Assembly: GCF_910592395.1 (NCBI RefSeq)
Contig: NC_088314.1
Location: 13,890,001-13,954,000 of the forward strand
Direction: 5' to 3'
Length of the DNA stretch: 64,000 nt
DNA from: Lineus longissimus
Taxonomy: Eukaryota > Nemertea > Pilidiophora > Heteronemertea > Lineidae
This document shows positions 13,084 through 24,755 of the stretch, in pieces. Made by a program: the position numbers and the translations under genes. How positions within the stretch are numbered: the first letter of the stretch is position 1; each line of letters begins with the position of its first letter. The notes under the pieces were generated by a model. The model ran no database searches, was not told where the DNA came from, and saw nothing but the letters and a program-made list of their open reading frames with translations.

Positions 13084-15785
13084 GCAATAGGGGTGAAAGC
13101 AAGGGTGGTATGTGACACCGTCCATTTGGTCGCTAAACCGTTACGATCATCCACGGTGGTTAGCAAGACCGGAGAACGTTAACCAACGATTTCCTCACGA
13201 TGCTCTTAAGTATTGTGAAGTAACATTTTTTTTTTCATTTTCTTTTTTTATCATTTGTTCATCATTCAGAATCACTGGTAACGCAGCTTACGTTCACTCA
13301 GTCATATTCCGGTCTGTCTTGGCAATAAGGGACAACACGGCAAGGATCACAATTCCAAGATTCGAAATGAGAGGCTTTAGTTTCACTATAGCTCTTTATA
13401 TTTTCAAACTTGAACATAATAGAATGGCGGTGCTACTAGGTGACTGGAGAAAACCATACCAGTTTTGGCTTCATTTTTCAAGAAACGAATTTGTGTTTAG
13501 CCTCCGTAAGGCTTTTGAAAATAATATCATTCACCTGGTTTGCAAAATTAAAGATACCTTATTAAACGTGCTGCGGTGGACATCTGCCGTTGTGACCTGG
13601 GACCGTCGAGAGCGTACAGCAGCGATGTATGTGAATGGTCAAGTTGTCCAAAGGCAACATGTCATGGGAAGTAACCTGGACAGTATTTACAACGAGCATG
13701 AGCGGTATCAGCTCGGGTGGAAGGAGGATGAGCTCGGTGGAATGGGTGTGTTTATCGGATCCATGAGTAGCCTCCGTGTTTATCACCATGCACTTTCTCC
13801 AAGCAATGTCAAGAAGTTCCATAGCGCCAGTAGGTGTACGCAATGTTATAACTTATATCACCAGTAGGAGTCTTGACGATTTCTCTAACTGTTTCCTGAT
13901 TTATCTGACAAAAGTCCGACAATGTCCGACTTTTCCTTGAACGTTCGGATTTTTTTAAAACTTGCGATAATATCAGGATTTCCCAAAATAGGTCAATAAA
14001 GATTGAATGGGGTTAATGAGGCGTGAGCCAAACACTCAGAGTGACCCAAAGTGTGAATACTAATTAGCTCACTCAAGTAGGTAACCTAATGCCACTTTGT
14101 TTCTCATTCAAAACCACAATACACTTCTTCCTCGAATCGAGTATTGTATTAAAATACGGGGCTTCAGTCAGAAACTCTTCAACAGAAGCCCAATTGGTAG
14201 CTGGCTAAATTCTTTACGTTTTGTTTTTTCAGTCGTCGTTGATAGAGGGAAGTACATCCGGACAAACACGGACCGAAGCTTATATGACGTATCTGGCCCG
14301 ATTGAAACAGCAACACGACGCACACCAAAAAGCTGCATTGCGTATTGTAAATCGTGGATTGTTCCTTGCAAACATGCTATTTTCTCGCAGAAAACAAAGA
14401 ATTGTGAGCTTTTCTCAAAGTCGATTTATGTTTTACAAATAAGAACGAACTTAAAGGCAGATGTTAAAACAGGATTTCACTACAAGCTAAAAGTGGAGAC
14501 CATGTAATTAATGAATAATTTGGCCATGTAATGAGGGAAAAGAGTTGCTTCTATCTGATGAGCAGCGTAACAAATTTCCAGTGATACAGATAGTAAAGCC
14601 AAAAGTCGTCAGTATACTCGGCGACGAAGGAATTACCTCTACTGGTATCATCAGTTGCGACGTGGTACTATCGGCATAACCTTGTGCACGTGTGGAACAT
14701 CAAAATACATTCGCTAGAAGAGGCTTTTCCGACTTCTTAACAGTTTCTCTAACTTTGTCCTGATTTATCCGAAAAAAGTCCGACATTGTCCGACTTTTCC
14801 CAGAAAGGAAAAAACCTGTGAAAAATATCGGGGCTTCCCAAAATAGGGCATTTGAGGTCATAGTCCTGGGTTGGATAGGGTTAATGAGGTGACTTAATTG
14901 AGTGAGCTAATTAGTATTTACACTTAGGGTCACTCATAGGTCTTTGATCCTTATTTATGCCCTAGTCGCCAACTCTACTACGTGACAGTACATCGGCAGC
15001 GCTCATGTTTGTACGAGGAATATTTTTATCACTCAGTCATACCATACCCATGCATCTTGACGACAAGATTTCAACGTTTCTGAAAGTACTTGAAATATTA
15101 GCGATAAACAATGGGTGAGTCTATGTGAACCAGACCCGACCAAATGTAACAGCCGACGAATGTCTTGCGCCCTATCACTGCTTAGAGATGGAGACAGATT
15201 ACGGACACAACACGGTCAAAGACCTGGCCAAGCTTAACTTGAGGAAGCTGGGGGCTGCCTGCTGCGAATGAGGTCAACTGGTCATGTGCGTAGCTAGTCC
15301 TTCGGCCGGGGAGGCCTCTTGGGGAAGGGATGGCTTATTGACACTTTTTGAAAACATTCGGCCTGAATCACCGATCATAAATATTTACATGTAAGACATT
15401 ATGTTGGTGACTTCTGCGGCATCTGACCCCCCCCCCCCCCGCTGCCCAGCTAGCTTTGCCCAATGCTGGTAATGGTGATCATAAGTCAACCTCACAATTG
15501 TGCCATCATGATGTTTCATTTTAACACTTATTGATCCTCATGACGAAATATGCAGCAATCGATAGTCTGGTATATATTCAACAATCTATATGACAAACTT
15601 ATAGGCCTTTGAAAGTTTGCCTCATTGGCTCACCGAACAGCGCATTATACAATGGACACTATTTTTGTGCTACAAGTATCATCACTTTTAATTTGGCTAA
15701 CTGATCAACGTTCCTCAATGCATAGAGGATCACTCAGATCACATCTGTATTACACGTCGATGATAATCGGGTTTCTTCTGCGGAA

Positions 15786-15879
15786 ATGACAAGCATGCAA
15801 CGTCTGCTGCATTCCCGTTTGTGGCTGTCAATCACTATTACCTTGGTGACAGCGTCAGTCAAGCGTCAAAATATGGAGC
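15786..15879 (+). CDS. Signal-peptide exon of copy C
   Basis: It opens at an ATG and ends in phase 1 before GTGAGT, a strong donor. The peptide has a short basic/polar start, a leucine/isoleucine-rich core, then VTASVKRQNME, consistent with a cleaved secretion signal. The same exon lies at 1642-1735 (A), 8665-8752 (B) and 21840-21923 (D). In D the donor reads TTGAGT, not GTGAGT. Confidence 0.7.
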
Positions 15880-18800
15880 GTGAGTACCACTATATACATA
15901 CCTAGTGCTTCCTATTGCATTTCCCCACTCATACTCGATATTTTCTCTTCAAAGATGAACCCAACAGATTCATTCATGATCGCAGCCATCTCCCCTCGAG
16001 CACAAAGATGAACCCAACTGATTCATTCCTGACCGCACCCACCTCCCCTCGAGCCCAGATATACACCTTTGCAGAAATGGGGCGCTGAGTGTCCGAAATA
16101 GTGATGTCATAAAGGGAAACTAGGCCTTATTGTGGAGGGACAAAGGAGATAGTCATGGTTGACCAACACACTTGAATGCCTTTGATGACGGACAAGGGGG
16201 GGGGGGGGGGGAGTTAGTTCCAATGCAAGCCACCAATTTCGGGAAGCATGTATAAACCCAACCGATTCATTCCTGACCGCAGCCACCTCCCCTCGAGCCC
16301 AAAGTTAAACTCAACCGATTCATTCCTGACCGCAGCTAGCCCATTATATAGCCTCGATCCGCTACGCTGTACATCGAGCCCATGTGTGAGCTCGAAAAAC
16401 TCCAGGAATTCCAGCCCAATTGCATTTAAGTTTAAGCCATGAAGAAAAACAGGAAAACCCCTCGGTGTAAAAAAGTTTGACGTCACAAGGCTAGCCAACC
16501 AATCAGGCCATTGTTTCGGCAACAAATCATTTTCGCAATAGGCACCTCGCACTTCGTCCCTTTTGGGGACGAAGTGCGAGGTGCTGGGATAGACCAGTAC
16601 GAAGTATTGGTCTAGACCGGAGCCACCTCCCCTCGTACTTCCGCCCATCAAACAGAGAAGGATATCGTTGGAAGAATTCTCGTCTAAGGATATTCTCGTT
16701 CCTTTTTCAGCTATCATCAGTTATAGTCTAAATGGACCTCATCCAGACGTGAGGTGGGTATAAGTTCCTCTTTCAGCTTTCATCAGTTATAGTCTTAATG
16801 GACCTCATTCTGACGTGAGGTGGTTCTATGAACATTCTCGTTTGTCTTTCAGCTATCATCAGTTATAGTCTGAATGGACCTCATCCAGACGTGAGGTGGG
16901 TATATGGACTTACAAGCAATCACGAAAGGAGGTCTCAAACCGACTTGGATGGCCAATATCACTTAATGCCTCATGTTCGCTCAAATGATGCAGAGACGAA
17001 ACATAACAGATTCTAATGAGTCAGGGTGCTGCTTCGAGTACCCAGCATTGAGAATGCATTCAAAGGCCATTCAGGTCCAAGAATAGTCTCTCTGCCAACA
17101 TAGATGTTCATTAAATCGCCAAGTCCCGGATGTGGCACATGGGCGCTTGATGATATTCGAATCATAGCAGAGCAAAGCGATCGTACCTACAATCAGATAA
17201 CCCCCCCCCCCCCCCCCACAGAACACATAGAACGCTGGAGATAAAGGAGTGACAGGGTGGACCGAAAATTCGGAATAAAAACCAGTATTTGACCACTTAG
17301 GGTCATGGCCAAAAAGAGTTAAATGGCTATTTTATCTTGAGTGGTTCACATAAGACTGCTGTTTTCGGCATCAGCACACCTGTGTACATTGAATAGGCCG
17401 CCAAAACCTCCTTACCTAAAATTGTAATCAGAAGCCAGTATTTACTATCAAAATATGGCAATTTTTGGCAAAAAGGGTTAAAATGGCTATTTTGACTTCA
17501 GTGGTGCAAATAAGAATGAACGCCCCTTTTTACATAGAGTAAGCCTGTCAAAACATCCTCACCTAAAATTCTGATTAAAGGCCTCTGTCTCTTGGAGTGC
17601 TTGTTCTTCAGATTGTGTCAATTATTTGTTTCGGAGCTGATCAATCGCTATAAATCTGGTATCTTCACCCACCTGTGATCTACTCTACGGATCGTGGACG
17701 AGGTAAACTAGGTGGCACCCCCTGTTGGCAACCATGCAACGATGTAGTTACGGAAATCAAGGGATTTTTCCCCAGTTAATTTTGTGGACAACAAACCTGT
17801 TTCCGAAGACATCTCTTGTAGCATCCTGAGGAAATCAGGGATTAACGTCAGCACGGTGGATAACCGTAGCGGTTTAGCGACCAATATGTACGGTTCAGCG
17901 AACTTCCGTTTTGCTCGAATTTTCAAGGTAGCACACATTTTTACAATTTTCGGTAAGTTCCAGTGGTTTAATCCGGTTTTGCTTATAATGCATGCATCAT
18001 CAGTCGTTGTAGTTTACATCAGTATGCCCATATGGTTCTGACTTAGAGAAACAGAGCTAACATTCACGTTGAAAGTTAGAAATTTGATATCATTTTATGG
18101 CGAAGCGTCTGAAATTGACGCCTTTTTTGCATGGCTATCATGTACTACAAAGCTAACAATAAAGACTGACGAAGTAACAAGTAATATGCATGCCCTTTTG
18201 CTGAGATACAGTGTAAAATATGTTGACTTCATGAAAGTGTACGATGTTTAGCGATATTACTGTGCACTGGTTTAGCAATATAACGCACTGAAAGTGTACG
18301 GGTTGTATGGTTCAACGATTAAAAATTATTTATCGCATTTCACTCGAAATATGGCCAAGACATTCATAATTCCCAATCTTAAATGTAACTTTACTACCAA
18401 TAGTCGATCGTTTTTGCCTTCGAGGCGTGGGAATTGTCTTCAATTAGCCAAATATTTTACTCTATTTCAGGAGCAACTTTTGTGAGAAAACGTCGACGAA
18501 AATGCACGGTCTCGTCGAGCAGTTTCTCATACACAATCACAGAGAGTGCACTTTATGCTTGTAGGTCTTGTGGCACACCGTATACTCTGTTTTATATGAA
18601 CCTTGACGTTTATGGATAGGATGTCCATGGAGACGAGAAGAACTGGGATTACTATGCCGTCACCGTGTCATGGAGTGCAGCAGTATACCTCAGAAACTGA
18701 ATTTCGACGTAGAGATTTCCTTTGTTGAACCGTACAAGGTGAAGTCGCTGAACCACTCGAGGGTTCGTTAAACATATATGGTCATTGCAGAAATCGGTCA

Positions 18801-20534
18801 AAATCACGAAAAAAAAGAAAAGAGCAGATATTCGGGAACCTGACAGCCTACCGTTAACTAGACAGCGATGACATGGTACCCTACTAAACTTTTTAAAAAT
18901 TGTAATTAAATAGCCCTATAAACGACAAAAACCATCGCGTTATGATCTGAAGGATAGAAAATTGTATCTAGCAAAAGCCCAGGCCGCTACATCGCAAAAA
19001 TGTATCCATATCTTCCATATTTTACTATACTGATTTTCAACCCACGTCATCTGCTAGAGTGCACGAGCGGCTGTTCCTTGAACCGTCCATTTGGTCGCTA
19101 AATCGGACGGTTATCCACCGTGGTTAGCAGGGCCGGAGAACGTTAACCAATGATTTCGTGATAGCGTGAAGTGACATGATTTTTTTTTCATTTTCTTTTT
19201 CATTATTTGTTCCTCATTCAGAATCACTGGAAACGCCGATTACGTTCACTCAGTCATATTTCGGTCTGTCTTGGCAATTAGGGACAACACGGCAAGGATA
19301 ACAATTCCAAGATTCGAAATGAGGGGCTTTAGTTTCACTATAGCTCTTTATATTTACATACTCGAACATAATAGAATGGCGGTGCTACTAGGTGACTGGA
19401 GAACACCATACCAGTTTTGCTTTTATTTTTCACGAAACGAATTTGTGTTTAACCTCCGTAAGACTTTTACTAAAGATATCATTCGCCTGCATTGCAAAAT
19501 TAATGATACCTTATCAAACCTGCTGAGGTGGACATCTGTTGTTCTGACTTGGGACCGTCGAGAGCATACAGCAGCGATGTATGTGAATGGTCAAGTTGTC
19601 CAAAGGCAACATGTCATGGGAAGTAACATGGACAGTATTTACAACGAGCATGAGCGGTATCAGCTTGGGTGGAAGGGGGATTGGCACGATTATCAAGTCG
19701 ATGGAATGGGTGTGTTTATCGGATCCATGAGTAGTCTCCATGTTTATCACCATGCACTTTCTCCAAGCAATGTCAAGAAGTTCCATAGCGCCAGTAGGTG
19801 TACGCGATGTTATAACTTATATCACCAGTAGGAGTCTTGACGGTTTCTCTAACTGTTTCCTGATTTATCTGACAAAAGTCCGACAATGTCCGACTTTTCC
19901 TTGAAAGTTCGGATTTTTTTAAAACTTGCGATAATATCAGGACTTCCCAAAATAGGTCAATAAAGATTGAATGGGGTTAATGAGGTGTGAGCCAAACACT
20001 CAGAGTGACCCAAAGTGTGAATACTAATTAGCTCACTCAAGCAGGTAACCTAATGCCACTGACCATCGCTATTGCTCGATCAGTGGTCTGATATCTCGGC
20101 TAGTGTAGCGTGTTTGTTTCTTATTCAAAACCACAATATACTTCTTTTTCGAATCGAGTATTGTATTAAAATACTCGATACGGCGAGGCTGAAATCACAA
20201 ACTCTTCAACAGAACCCCAATAGGTAGCTGGTTAAATTCTTTACGTTTTGTTTTTTCAGTCGTCGTTGATAGAGGGAAGTACATCCGGACAAACACGGAC
20301 CGAAGCTTATATGACGTATCTGGCCCGATTGAAACAGCAACACGACGCGCACCAATAAGCTGCATTGCGTATTGTCAATCGTGGATTGTTCCTTGCAAAC
20401 ATGCTATTTTCTCGCAGAAAGCAAAGAAATGTGAGCTTTTCTCAAAGTCGATTTATGTTTTACTGAAAAAAACTAACTTAAAGGCAGAGGTTAAAACAGG
20501 ATTTCACTACAAGCTAAAAGTGGAGGCCATGTAA
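15786..20534 (+). CDS. Secreted LamG-like plus PAN/Apple-like protein, copy C (five exons)
   Basis: Inferred model: 15786-15879, 17776-17952, 18471-18564, 19222-19793, 20260-20534. Each acceptor is a pyrimidine tract plus AG and each donor a GT. Phases 1, 1, 2, 1 match at every junction, giving 403 codons and a TAA. Exon 1 encodes a signal peptide (MTSMQRLLHSRLWLS then a hydrophobic ITLVTA stretch). Exon 5 here (19222-19793) is a LamG/concanavalin-A-like jelly roll, with GDW, YQF, TWDRRE, MYVNGQVV, YQLGW and HHALS in the usual order. The last exon is a PAN/Apple-like module with spaced cysteines (CIAYC, VPC, KKC). The product is probably an extracellular binding protein; ligand unknown. Weak points are the exon-4 donor (AG/GTCTTG) and the cassette exon at 16711-16895, which this model skips. 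The LamG exon call is firmer than the joins. Confidence 0.65.
16543..16583. repeat. Perfect hairpin in unit C
   Basis: CACCTCGCACTTCGTCCC, then TTTG-type loop, then its reverse complement: an 18-bp perfect stem. It is followed at once by a second short hairpin (tagaccagtac / gtattggtcta). Unit D repeats this at 22580-22620. Units A (2206-2236) and B have decayed or half versions. Confidence 0.85.
16711..16900 (+). repeat. Exon-like cassette, three tandem copies (unit C)
   Basis: Cores start at 16711, 16777 and 16853, each right after CTTTCAG or TTTTCAG and each followed by gacgtgaggtgg. The translated core reads IISYSLNGPHPDV in the phase left by exon 1. The matching triplet in D starts at 22748, 22814 and 22890. 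Confidence 0.75.
19080..19163 (-). repeat. Inverted partial copy of exon 3 (unit C)
   Basis: Reverse complement aligns with exon 3 positions about 17820-17897, including cacggtggataaccgt, tttagcgaccaa and acggttc, with few mismatches. Exon 4 sits in the loop between the two arms. Confidence 0.8.
19222..19793 (+). CDS. LamG-like jelly-roll exon of copy C
   Basis: Open over all 572 nt in the called frame after a TTCCTCATTCAG acceptor. Visible landmarks are GNADYV at the start, FSFTIALYI, MAVLLGDW, PYQFCFYF, FNLRK, LLRWTSVVLTWDRRE, AAMYVNGQVV, YNEHERYQLGW, GMGVFIGSMSS and YHHALSPSNVKKF. This order (strand, GDW, WT.V..TWDR, YVNG, G.....G...V..ALS) is the LamG/pentraxin-like fold. I infer the exon ends at GCC A before GTAGGT, which keeps phase with the PAN exon; without splicing the frame stops at 19831. 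Confidence 0.82.
20260..20534 (+). CDS. PAN/Apple-like terminal exon of copy C
   Basis: Follows a TTTTTTCAG acceptor and ends at ATG TAA. The frame VVDRGKYIRTNTDRSLYDVSG... is open in A, B and C, whereas the alternative frame is interrupted by TAA in A and C, so cross-copy conservation picks this one. The cysteine pattern C-x3-C-x6-C-x11-C, then L-F-S and a closing G-F-H-Y, resembles a PAN/Apple module. Other small disulfide domains cannot be excluded. Confidence 0.65.
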
Positions 20535-23500
20535 TTTATGAATAATTTGGCCATGTGATGAGGGAAAAGAGTTGCTTCTATCTAATGAGCAGCATAAGAC
20601 ATTTCCAGTGATACAGAAAGACAAGCCAAAAGTCGTCAGTATACTCGGCGGCGAAGGAATTACCTCTACTGGTATCATCAGTTGCGATGTGGTACTATCA
20701 GCATAACCTTGTGCACGTGTGGAATATCAAAATACTTTCACTAGTAGAGGCTTTTCCGACTTCTTAACAGTTTCTCTAACTTTTTCCTGATTTATCCGAC
20801 AAAAGTCCGACATTGTCCGACTTTTCCCAGAAAGGAAAAAAACCGGTGAAAAATATCAGGGCTTCCCAAAATAGGGCATTAAAGATCAGAGGCCTCGCTT
20901 TCCAAAATAGGGCATTATGGATCAAAGGCCTGTGTTGGATGGGGTTAATGAGGCGACTTAATTGAGTGAGCTAATTAGTATTTACACTTAGGGTCACTCA
21001 TAGGTCTTTGGTCCTTATTATTTGCTCTCTTTGGTCCTCTTGTTTCTACGAGGAATACTTTTATCACTCAGTCATACCATACCCATGCATCTTAACCACG
21101 AGATTTCGACTTTGCTGAAAGTACTTGAAATATTAGTGATAAACAATGGGTGAGCCTATGTGAGACCAAATGTAGACCAGACCAAAGGTAACAGCCGACG
21201 AATGTCTTGCACTCAATCACTGCTTGGAGATGAAGACAGATTACGGACACCACAAGGTCGAAACCTTGGCCAAGGTTAACTGGAGGAAGCTGGGGGCTAC
21301 CTGCTGCGCATGAAGTCGACTGGTCATGTACGTAGCTTGTCTTTCGGTCGGGGAGGCTCTCTTGGGGTGGGTCGGCTAATTAACACTTTTTGAAACATTC
21401 GGCCTGAATCATCGATCATAGATATATATATGTAAGACATTTTTTTGGTGACTCCTGCGGCATCTGACCCCCCCCCCCCCCCCCGCTGCCCAGCTAGCTT
21501 TGCCTAATGCTGGTAATGGTGATCAGAAGTCAACCCCACAAATGTGCCATCATGATGTTTCATTTACACACTTATTGATCCTCATGACGAAATATGCAGC
21601 AATCGATAGTCTGGTATATATTCAACAATCTATATGACAAACTTATAGGCCTTTGAAAGTTTGCCTCATTGGCTCACCGAATAGCGCATTATACAATGGA
21701 CACTATTTTTGTGCTACAAGTATCATCACTTTTAATTTGGCTAACTGATCAACGTTCCTCAATGCATAGAGGATCACTCAGATCACATCTGTATTACACG
21801 TCGATGATAATCGGGTTTCTTCTGCGGAAATGACAAGCATGCAACGTCTGCTGCATTCTCGTTTGTGGCTGTCAATCACCATTACCTTGGTGACAGCGTC
21901 AGTCAAGCGTCAAAATATGGAGCTTGAGTACCACTATATACATACCTAGTGCTTCCTATTGCATTTCCCCACTCATACTCGATATTTTCTCTTCAAAGAT
22001 GAACCCAACAGATTCATTCATGATCGCAGCCACCTCCCCTCGAGCCCAAAGATGAACCCAACTGATTCATTCCTGACCGCACCCACCTCCCCTCGAGCCC
22101 AGATATACACCTTTGCAGAAATGGGGCGCTGAGTGTCCGAAATAGTGATGTCATAAGGGGAAACAAGGCCTTATTGTGGAGGAACAAAGGAGATAGTCAT
22201 GGTTGACCAACACACTTGAATGCCTTTGATGACGGACAAGGGGGGAAAGTTAGTTCCAATGCAAGCCACCAATTTCGGGAAGCATGTGTAAACCCAACCG
22301 ATTCATTCCTGACCGCAGCCACCTCCCCTCGAGCCCAAAGATGAACTCAACCGATTCATTCCTGATCGCAGCTAGCCCATTATATAGCCTCGATCCGCTA
22401 CGCTATACATCGAGCCCATGTGTGAGCTCGAAAAATGCCAGGAATTCCAGCCCAAACGCATTTAAGTTTAAGCCATGAAGAAAAACAGGAAAACCCCTCG
22501 GTGTAAAAATAGTTTGACGTCACAAGGCTAGCCAACCAATCAGGCCATTGTTTTGGCAACAAATCATTTTCGCAATAGCCACCTCGCACTTCGTCCCTTT
22601 TGGGGACGAAGTGCGAGGTGCCGGGATAGACCAGTACGAAGTATTGGTCTAGACCGGAGCCACCTCCCCTCGTACTTCCGCCCATCAAACAGAGAAGGAT
22701 ATCGTTGGAAGAATTCTCGTCTAAGGATATTCTCGTTCCTATTTCAGCTATCATCAGATATAGTCTGAATGGACCTCATCCAGACGTGAGGTGGGTATAA
22801 GTTCCTCTTTCAGCTATCATCAGTTATAGTCTTAATGGACCTCATTCTGACGTGAGGTGGTTCTATGAACATTCTCGTTTGTCTTTCAGCTATCATCAGT
22901 TATAGTCTGAATGGACCTCATCCAGACGTGAGTTGGGTATATGGACTTACAAGCAATCACGAAAGGAGGTCTCAAACCGACTTGGATGGCCAATATCACT
23001 TAATACCTCATGTTCGCTCAAATGATGCAGAGACGAAACATAACAGATTCTAATGAGTCAGGGTGCTGCTTCGAGTACCCTGCATTGAGAATGCATTCAA
23101 AGGCCATTCAGGTCCAAGAATAGTCTCTCTGCCAACATAGATGTTCATTTAATCGCCAAGTCCCGGATGTGGCACATGGGCGCTTGATGATATTCGAATC
23201 ATAGCAGAGCAAAGCGATCGTACCTACAATCAGATACCCCCCCCCCCCCCCAGAGAACACATAGAACGCTGGAGATAAAGGAGTGACAGGGTGGACCGAA
23301 AATTCGGAATAAAAACCAGTATTTGACCACTGAGGGTCATATTTGGCCAAAAAGAGTTAAGTGTCAGTCCATGATACCACCATGCAGAGGGTGGCAAGGT
23401 GGGGGTCAACCGTTTTTAACGAGATTAGGTATGCAACATCCTTCCACTAAGACATCATTACACAGCAATTGATGACTCTCAAAAATCACTAGCAACCGAG

Positions 23501-24755
23501 TTAGGGGCAGGCCTAGTTAGGGGGCTTGTTTTAGCTTTTTTCCCCCTATTTTTTGTGTATTTTTGGGTCAATGTTGGGCACCCCTGGAGAGACTAAAAAA
23601 AAATAGCTGGATTTTCCCCCTTTGTATGATGGAAGTATTTGATGAGATCTTCCATTCTGCAACAGGTCATTGAGTAACACTTCATACTTTGGTCGTGCTA
23701 GGCCTAGTAATTATGCATACCTAGGGGCAGTGCTTAGGAAGAGCTCTCTATCGACGCTCATATCTCCAACACTGCAGGTCTTTGAATGCTGTGGCTTGCA
23801 CATGATAAAGGCAATGATACCTACTTTCAAAATCAGAAATAAAATTTCCGGCCGCTTTTACTGTTTTCCCAGGATAAACCAAGGAAAAAGTGCTATTTTC
23901 CACCAAAATGACACTCATTGGCTAGTGCTGCCACCTTGTGTACACTTGATGAATTATAAAATAAATGCATAATGAACACATAATTTATGCTTGGTGCTGG
24001 CCATGAGGATTAGTAGTTACTGTCAACCACCATGATCACCCCCCCCCCCCCATGCCTAGGCCTACTAACCTATTTTTAGTAGGCCTACCGGTAAATAACT
24101 CCACTTGCATTTTTCCCCCAAAAAAAGAACAAGCTCATCACTACAAATTTGCCCTTGATGAAAGCCCTTTGGGGAATTGGGCCCCATAGGTCCTGAAATG
24201 CTGATTTGAATTTCAAATAACATTTCGGCCTTGGCCTACCTGATGGCAACGTAATTGAATAAGCTACATGTAGGCCTTCTTACAGTCCGAAAACCTAAAG
24301 AAACCCCCCTGTTGGTGAGGATGCTAATGTTGACCCATTCATTAGCCTGTGTCATGCTGCCAGAGCATGTTGTAAGGGTTGGACCCCCCCCCCCCCCCCC
24401 CCCCATGGCTAAGGCACCTGAAGGGCATGTGGTATGACCTACTAATACATCTTTATCAACCCATGCAGGGATCATCCTGTTCCTAAGAACCTTGCAGAAG
24501 TGCTCATTTCACATACTAGTAACACCTTCCATTGCTAAGGAGCCAATGGACCAAAGGTGCAGTTCCTACTGTAATTACTGTTTGATGAGGACAACCCTGC
24601 AGTTGGCTGCACCGTCAGAGTACTGCTATTGGAAGTTTTCAGCTCCTTGGTTGGCGGTGAAATGTTCTCCTGGAGTTGCTCTAGCATTGGCTAAATTGTA
24701 CATATACATGTACTGGAATGGAGAAGTTTTTCATGAACTGAGTTACGGTACTGTC

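Larger units (their letters stand above)
8665..14507 (+). pseudogene. LamG-PAN secreted protein gene, copy B (probable exon-4 frameshift)
   Basis: Exon 1 8665-8752: the first ATG of the other copies is ATA here, but a second ATG three codons in keeps a signal-peptide-like start. Exon 3 is 10059-10236, exon 4 10741-10833, LamG exon 13270-13829 (fully open, with a short in-frame deletion after LGWK), PAN exon 14233-14507 (open). Exon 4 is 93 nt against 94 nt in A, C and D, so joining it breaks the frame. A second copy of exon 4 near 11230 has lost its acceptor AG. Unless exon 4 is skipped or spliced differently, the protein is truncated before the LamG domain. The intact LamG and PAN exons make recent loss, or use of another splice form, plausible. 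Confidence 0.6.
7477..14612 (+). repeat. Tandem gene-bearing unit, copy B
   Basis: Second copy, joined to copy A by a shortened junction lacking about 110 bp seen at the C and D joints. Private changes are a duplication of the exon-4 region (10741 onward, again from about 11225), a Harbinger-derived insertion (12062-12815) with a further unique segment to about 13113, and a 19-C run at 8317-8335. Confidence 0.85.
14613..20639 (+). repeat. Tandem gene-bearing unit, copy C
   Basis: Third and cleanest copy, about 6.0 kb with no large insertion. It shares with copy D a triplicated exon-like cassette, a perfect 18-bp-stem hairpin, and a ~53-bp insertion at about 20059-20112 absent from A and B. 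This places C and D as the most recent duplicates. Confidence 0.88.

Noticed and set aside
13562-13843. Minus-strand open frames across the LamG exons (6030, 13562, 19514)
   Set aside because: Antisense shadows; the plus-strand frame carries the LamG landmarks.
14221-14442. Alternative reading of the PAN exon (SSLIEGSTSGQTRTEAYMTY...) open to a basic tail in copy B
   Set aside because: In units A and C the same frame has TAA at the AHQ codon, while the VVDRGKY frame is open in A, B and C and shows a cysteine-module pattern.
23670-23972. 100-codon open frame near the left end of the TTAA element
   Set aside because: Composition is unlike a folded protein and it begins without ATG; no splice support.
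24255-24475. Open frames across the 21-C run (GGPPPPPPP and antisense GGGGGG)
   Set aside because: Generated by the poly-C tract at 24384-24404.
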